Positions 48,461 to 52,895 of a stretch of 52,895 bases of DNA are shown here, piece after piece. The DNA is from Gammaproteobacteria bacterium. GTDB lineage: Bacteria > Pseudomonadota > Gammaproteobacteria > Pseudomonadales > Azotimanducaceae. The stretch's first letter is position 1, and each line of letters begins with the position of its first letter. A model generated the notes under the pieces. It made no database searches. It worked only from the letters and a program-made list of their open reading frames with translations, and was not told the origin of the DNA. The stretch covers positions 1-52,895 of the forward strand of contig JAPOYI010000193.1 of the NCBI GenBank assembly GCA_026706665.1, in the 5' to 3' direction. A program made the position numbers and the translations under genes.

Positions 48461-50118
48461 TGTCGACTACGATGGTAGGGATAAAGCAGCAGGTGAAACC
48501 CAACGGCATCAAGCTCACTGACGAGCAGGTTCGGCGGTTCATCTGCGACGGCGTGATCCTGCTCGACAGCAGCCTTCCTCCCGAGTACCACCAGGACATC
48601 TTCGAGAAGATGGAGTGGAGCAACCGGCAGGAATTCAACATGGGCAACAACGTGTTGCCCCGGATCGCCGAGCTGCAGCAGCTTCTCGATGACCCGGTGG
48701 TCCACGGCGCCGTGCAAAGCGTTCTCGGCGACGACTACATGCTGCATCCGCACCGCTACATGCACGCCAACGAACCGCTGGCGGAGGCGGACCGAACACT
48801 CTCGCTGACCGGGTTCGAGTACCAGCCGCCGGTAGGGGAGGGATCCACGGCCAACAGCGGCTGGCACCAGGATGGGCAGTGCCCCCTCGGCCGGTTCCGT
48901 CACCACGTGCCCCGGATCGCCATGATCATTTACTTTCCGCAGGACACGCCGGCCCTGCGCGGTCCTACCCGGGTCATTCCCGGCACGCACCTGCACGCCC
49001 TCCTGTTTGAAAGCGACTTTCCGTTCGGATTGGTCGGCGACCACATCAATGCCGGCACCTGCATGCTGACAGCCTTCGATATCGCCCACGGGGCGCTCAG
49101 CAACCGGACCGATTCGAGCCGGTACATGTTCAAGTTCTGTTACCTGCGTACGCGCAACCCGACTGGACCGAGCTGGGACGGTGGCGAGGTCGGTTGGCAG
49201 GCACCTGAAGCGCGCCTGGCGCAGTTCGAACACACCAGGGCGTGGTCCTATATCTGGGACTGGATGCGTGGTGCGCCACGATTCGCAAGCCGCACCGACG
49301 AGGTGTCGACCGATGCACAGGAGTGGATGGCGAAGCTCAACCAAGCGGACCAGAAGGCCCGGCTTGAAGCCATCTACAAGCTGGCCGCGATGGGCGCCGA
49401 AGCCATCGGGCCGCTGACGGAAAGCCTGCTCCGGTTCGGCGGTCTGCAGCGAGAAATCCCGCCGGTGTACGACCCCTATCGGAGAAAGCGGGACAATTTC
49501 CTTCCCGATGACGAAAGTCGTCTTGTGCGCCGCTGGAACGACGGTGCCGTCGTGCCACAGGACGAGGCGTACGCGCTCGGGGCCATGGGGGCGGTTGCGG
49601 TGCAGCCGTTGATCGAGCTACTCGGTCACGACGACGCCTGGATCAAGATCAACGCCGCCTTCGCCTTGGGCGAGATCGGCGAGGCCGCGGCCTGCGCCAT
49701 GCCGGAACTGGCCCGGCTTCTAGCCCATGAACTCCCACAGGTGGCACGGGCGAGCCTGGACGCCATGGCCTTTATCGGCATGAATACCCGAGTGGCCTTG
49801 CCAGCCATTCACAAGCTGCTGACCGTGAACAATCCGGACTGGCAGGAGCCGAGCCCGCGGGCAGGCTGGACCGGCGAGAACCAGGCCCGGTTCAATGCGA
49901 TGTGCGCCTTGCTCAACTCCGACATCCCCGTCGAGGAACTGGACGATCTGCTGGTTGCCTGCCTGGACGACGACACGGGCTACGTGCACGGGCTGGCCCT
50001 GGAAGCCCTCACTGAACGGCGCCGCGGCGAGGACCGTCCTGGGCTGCGATGCGCGCTCGAGTATCTGAAGACGCATCGCTTCGACCACACGCTGGCGAAC
50101 GATTTTCGCGTGTACTGA
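48460..50118 (+). CDS. PhyH dioxygenase - HEAT repeat fusion (copy 3)
   Basis: The protein has 552 residues if GTG 48460, which overlaps the upstream TAG, is the start. ATG 48472 and GTG 48493 (the position matching the paralogue starts, VKPNGIKLTDEQ) are alternatives, and no ribosome site decides. Iron ligands are H136-Q-D138 (GWHQDGQCPLG) and H210 (DIAHGAL), with R221. HEAT repeats follow, with an extra insert around 345-370 (PPVYDPYRRKRDNFLPDDES) not found in copies 1 and 2. The active site is complete although this is the most diverged copy. It converges on the DUF5916 gene with a 3-nt gap. Confidence 0.9.
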   Translation: MSTTMVGIKQQVKPNGIKLTDEQVRRFICDGVILLDSSLPPEYHQDIFEKMEWSNRQEFNMGNNVLPRIAELQQLLDDPVVHGAVQSVLGDDYMLHPHRYMHANEPLAEADRTLSLTGFEYQPPVGEGSTANSGWHQDGQCPLGRFRHHVPRIAMIIYFPQDTPALRGPTRVIPGTHLHALLFESDFPFGLVGDHINAGTCMLTAFDIAHGALSNRTDSSRYMFKFCYLRTRNPTGPSWDGGEVGWQAPEARLAQFEHTRAWSYIWDWMRGAPRFASRTDEVSTDAQEWMAKLNQADQKARLEAIYKLAAMGAEAIGPLTESLLRFGGLQREIPPVYDPYRRKRDNFLPDDESRLVRRWNDGAVVPQDEAYALGAMGAVAVQPLIELLGHDDAWIKINAAFALGEIGEAAACAMPELARLLAHELPQVARASLDAMAFIGMNTRVALPAIHKLLTVNNPDWQEPSPRAGWTGENQARFNAMCALLNSDIPVEELDDLLVACLDDDTGYVHGLALEALTERRRGEDRPGLRCALEYLKTHRFDHTLANDFRVY

Positions 50119-50121
50119 GGG

Positions 50122-52701
50122 TTACCTTCCGAACCGATAGCGCAGCTTGACCACCAGGAGGTCGACCAGGGGGTCGGCGAACGCGTCTCCGTAGAGTTGG
50201 CCGAAACTGTCGCGCGGAATCGCGAGGGGATCGTCCAGGTCGTAGGCGTTCGCAAGATTGCTCCCCCGCGTGTAGACGACGAACAAATCCGACAGCGGTG
50301 CGATCTCCCACCGGTACCGTAGCTGGGCGATCAGCCGGCTGATCGTGAAGTCGTCGCTCTCGGCACCGTCCTCGCGCACGCGCGGCTGCAGCCGCTCCAT
50401 GCCCCCGATGACCTGCAGAAGTTCCTGCTCATTTGCCCGGATGCCGGCCCATTGCATCGTCAACCGCAGTTGCTGGCGGGCGGTGATGAAGAAATCCATG
50501 GCGAGCTTCGGCTGCAGGTCGGAGGCAGAGAAGGTCGCGAAGTCCCCTTCGTCAAACACGTATTGCAGCCAGCCGTCGCGTTCGCGGTAGTTGACGTCCA
50601 GGTCGACCGAGAATCGGTCCGCCGGTTTGAAGGTGAAACCGCCGCCCCACGTGTAGCCCATTCCGCCGAGATCTTCGCTCAAGGCCACGAACTGCGCGCT
50701 CACGCTAATCGCCTTGCTGGTATCGGTGCCGAACGACAGGTCGATGCCCTTGCGGGGATGCATCCTGTAGGCGCCGTGGCCCCGGCTCTCGAGGTCCTCC
50801 CAGCGCTCCGGGAAGTAGCGCAGTGTCACGCGCAACTCGGTCTCGTTGCGGAACGTGAAAGCGTTCATGAGAAAGGCGCCGTTGAGGGTGGCCTGTCCCT
50901 CGCTGTTTCTGAACTGGCCGACGGAAATACGGCTGCCGAGCCGGCGCAGGCCGAACACGTTGGTTTGAACGAGCGACAGCGTGTAGAGCGCTCCGTACTG
51001 GTCGTTGCGCCCGAGAAATCCGAGGTCGTTGATGTTGAGATGCTCGTCGAACATGTCGACCCGCAGGGTGTGCCGCAATCCCGGACGAGGCGTGTAGTCG
51101 ACGTCTGCCCATATGCCATAGCCGCGCTGGCTACCGTTCACGTCGTCCGGACAGGCGGGCCTTCGCTTCATGCCCTCGCCGGCGCGCGTGCAACGCACGT
51201 CGCTGGCCAGGCTCTGAAGCTCCGCGCGCCATCTCCCGCCCGCGCTCAGGAACTGTGCATCGATGCCGTGAACCGTGGCGCGGTGCAGCGGATGGGCGAC
51301 GTGGGTGCCGATATAACCGAAGGACTGACGACCGTCGCCGGAGCTCTCGAAGAGGACCCGTGCGACGCCGAAATTGCGCCCCTCGCCGCTGATAGTGGTA
51401 TCGATCGTGGCGCCGGTTTCGTCGCTTACTGTTGCGGGTATGGACGGATCGTCTTCAAACGCCGCCAGCATGCCGTATCGCAACGAACCCGTCTGGCCGA
51501 CCACCTTGGCAGCACCGAGGAGGTCCGTCGGCTGCGAGAGGCGGTGGCTCTCGATGTCGATGTCTTCGTCGTAGGCAAGTATCGGCGCGCCGCCGATACG
51601 ACGCGTGTTCAGCACGCTCGAAGGGGGGCGCCGGCTTGTGGATATGGTGGGCCTTGCGCCGCTGAACTGGGAGCTGGCTCCCCTGCTGCGCCGCTGGAAG
51701 GCCGCCGCAGAGCGCCCCGACGTATTGAAGATCTCGCTGCCTTCGACGAAGAACAGGCGCTTGTCCGGGAAATAGGTCTCTCTCGCGGTGAGGTTGATCA
51801 CGGCATCGTCGGATTCGACCGCTCCGAAGTCCGGCAAGGCTGTCGCCGTGACCTGGAAGTTGGGCGACGGCCGCCAGAACACATCGACGCCGGCGCCCCA
51901 GTCGTTGTCGCCGTCGCGGTTGTCCAGCGCTGCGGAGGCATGGGGAAAGAGGTTGAACTGTCGCTTCGGGGCGACATCGGGCACCTTCATTGGCTGGAGC
52001 GCGGACATGAACCGCGCACCGCTCAAGGGGAGGGCGGGCCAACCCCAGCGTTCGTTAATGTAAGCGACCCTGCGTCTGGCAAGGAACCCCATGATCCGTT
52101 CGCCGTCCGCAGGTGGCATGGTCATCATCGACCACGGCAGGAACAGTTCGGCACTCCAGCCATCGGGAAGCATCGCCGTCGCGCCGTGCCAAGGTCCGTC
52201 CCATTCCGACGAGTGGTTTCGTTCCGGCAGAACCTTGCCGTCCATGACGGACCCGCCCAGGTTGACGGTGAACCAGTAGCCATAGAGCCCCTCGCCGGAC
52301 GTGTCCAGCGTGATGCCCCAGCCGTCGCGGCTGATGTCCTCGTCCCGGGACGACAGCCGTGAGATAAGCGTCTCCGGAGGCTGTTCGTTCCAGACGCCGA
52401 TGTAGAGACCCCGGTCGGTGTAGAGGAATCGCGCAACGGTGCGGAAACGGGTCGGCACCAGGGTCTCGGGCTCGACCACCACCATGTTGTCGTAGCCGGC
52501 GACCTCCTGCCAGACGGCCTCGTCGAGGTTCCCGTCGACGGCGATGTCGACGGCGTCGTAGCGTGGCACGAGGACGACTTCGCCTTCGGTGACCAATCGC
52601 AGTTCGCCTTGTGGTGTGGGCCCCGTTTCGGCGTGGACATGCTGACCAACATCCAGTAACAGCGCTGTCGCCGCTGCCAGGGCGCACAGCGAGGTTCTCA
52701 T
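50122..52701 (-). CDS. DUF5916 outer-membrane protein with N-terminal CBM9-like domain
   Basis: The 859-residue protein has a signal peptide (MRTSLCALAAATALLLDVGQ, cleaved near VHA-ET). A family-9 carbohydrate-binding-like sandwich follows (IAVDGNLDEAVWQEVAGYDN, then FLYTDRGLYIGVWNEQPPE and RDGWGITLDTSGEGLYGYWF; about 50-230). The C-terminal ~600 residues are the DUF5916 barrel: PSPNFQVTATALPDFGAVES, TYFPDKRLFFVEGSEIFN, and alternating strands ending in LVVKLRYRFGR with a C-terminal aromatic/Arg as in outer-membrane barrels. Start ATG 52701 follows GGCGAGAAA. It is intact and full length. Its function is unknown; its closeness to the oxygenase cluster is only positional. No TonB box or plug domain is visible. 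Confidence 0.87.
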   Translation of the reverse strand: MRTSLCALAAATALLLDVGQHVHAETGPTPQGELRLVTEGEVVLVPRYDAVDIAVDGNLDEAVWQEVAGYDNMVVVEPETLVPTRFRTVARFLYTDRGLYIGVWNEQPPETLISRLSSRDEDISRDGWGITLDTSGEGLYGYWFTVNLGGSVMDGKVLPERNHSSEWDGPWHGATAMLPDGWSAELFLPWSMMTMPPADGERIMGFLARRRVAYINERWGWPALPLSGARFMSALQPMKVPDVAPKRQFNLFPHASAALDNRDGDNDWGAGVDVFWRPSPNFQVTATALPDFGAVESDDAVINLTARETYFPDKRLFFVEGSEIFNTSGRSAAAFQRRSRGASSQFSGARPTISTSRRPPSSVLNTRRIGGAPILAYDEDIDIESHRLSQPTDLLGAAKVVGQTGSLRYGMLAAFEDDPSIPATVSDETGATIDTTISGEGRNFGVARVLFESSGDGRQSFGYIGTHVAHPLHRATVHGIDAQFLSAGGRWRAELQSLASDVRCTRAGEGMKRRPACPDDVNGSQRGYGIWADVDYTPRPGLRHTLRVDMFDEHLNINDLGFLGRNDQYGALYTLSLVQTNVFGLRRLGSRISVGQFRNSEGQATLNGAFLMNAFTFRNETELRVTLRYFPERWEDLESRGHGAYRMHPRKGIDLSFGTDTSKAISVSAQFVALSEDLGGMGYTWGGGFTFKPADRFSVDLDVNYRERDGWLQYVFDEGDFATFSASDLQPKLAMDFFITARQQLRLTMQWAGIRANEQELLQVIGGMERLQPRVREDGAESDDFTISRLIAQLRYRWEIAPLSDLFVVYTRGSNLANAYDLDDPLAIPRDSFGQLYGDAFADPLVDLLVVKLRYRFGR

Positions 52702-52787
52702 GGATTTCTCGCCGAGCGGAGGGTTTGGGTGGTTCGTTTGGTCGTAGCGGGTGGAGTCGTTGATTCTTGGCCGCATGGAGAGCAGCG

Positions 52788-52895
52788 TTAGTGTCGAGGG
52801 GGCGTCTCGTCGAAGGTAAGTCCCTGGCGCTCGGCCTCGACGCGACGACGGTTCCACGCCATCCAATCCGCGTCTGCTTGCGCCATGCCTCGCTC
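52788..52895 (-). CDS. C-terminal end of an unidentified protein, cut by the window edge
   Basis: An open minus-strand frame enters from the right edge and ends at TAA 52790-52788, giving 35 codons. They include MAQADADWMAWNRRRVEAER and end DETPPRH. The composition is that of a real coding end (Arg/Glu-rich helix) but no family is recognised. A very short gene starting at the ATG near 52886 is an alternative. The 86-nt gap to the DUF5916 start shows nothing else. Confidence 0.4.
   Translation of the reverse strand, partial: ERGMAQADADWMAWNRRRVEAERQGLTFDETPPRH

Noticed and set aside
50452-52362. Plus-strand ORF of 636 codons opposite the DUF5916 gene
   Set aside because: It is a shadow frame; the minus strand has a signal peptide and complete domain architecture.
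1-52895. CRISPR array, tRNA, rRNA or complete insertion sequence
   Set aside because: No regularly spaced repeats, no tRNA-like cloverleaf and no transposase or integrase motifs were seen on reading both strands.

Overview
The window is GC-rich DNA (low to mid 60s percent by eye) from a Gram-negative bacterium: it encodes periplasmic solute-binding proteins with signal peptides and a DUF5916-type outer-membrane barrel protein. No rRNA, tRNA or phylogenetic marker is present. The expansion of phytanoyl-CoA dioxygenase-like (PhyH) genes, Gfo/Idh/MocA dehydrogenases, LLM-class flavin oxidoreductases and class III CoA-transferases, together with many toxin-antitoxin and restriction genes, resembles marine or sponge-associated proteobacterial genomes. 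That placement is inference.

Layout. 1-485: truncated BrnT-like toxin and HTH antitoxin. 694-8350 (minus): probable catabolic operon with class III CoA-transferase, cupin, DHRS6-like SDR, two tandem YejA-like binding proteins and an enolase-superfamily dehydratase; a divergent Gfo/Idh gene follows (8494-9525). 9580-11233: Eco29kI-like restriction endonuclease and C5-cytosine methylase. 11351-12874: a scar with a frameshifted and internally deleted MFS transporter, an orphan AbrB-type antitoxin and a HEAT-repeat fragment. 12935-19880: two DUF4143 ATPases flanking PhyH, Gfo/Idh, LLM and a VapBC-like pair. 20046-28034: PhyH, class II aldolase, esterase, Nramp-like transporter, LLM, PhyH-HEAT fusion and Gfo/Idh. 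28309-29099: small protein plus AbiEii-like nucleotidyltransferase. 29223-38389: a tightly overlapping operon of an Eco57I-type adenine methylase (interrupted at a G10 tract), an XRE-ImmA/IrrE protein, a DUF4411 PIN-like protein and a PLD-SNF2 helicase; this is the best candidate for a poorly described defence system. 38463-40014: three-gene HipBST-type toxin-antitoxin operon. 40345-43309: fused double CoA-transferase and a second VapBC-like pair. 43445-50118: two stand-alone PhyH genes, an LLM oxidoreductase and two tandem PhyH-HEAT fusions. 50122-52701: DUF5916 outer-membrane protein.

How it fits together. The metabolic genes recur as sets of a PhyH oxygenase, an LLM flavin enzyme and a Gfo/Idh dehydrogenase, with short upstream motifs shared between paralogues. 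This suggests duplicated modules for oxidising related small molecules; the substrates cannot be read from the sequence. Between them lie at least six toxin-antitoxin-like loci and two restriction or defence systems, the pattern of a genomic island. All functional calls rest on motif and family recognition by reading the sequence; no database search was run.
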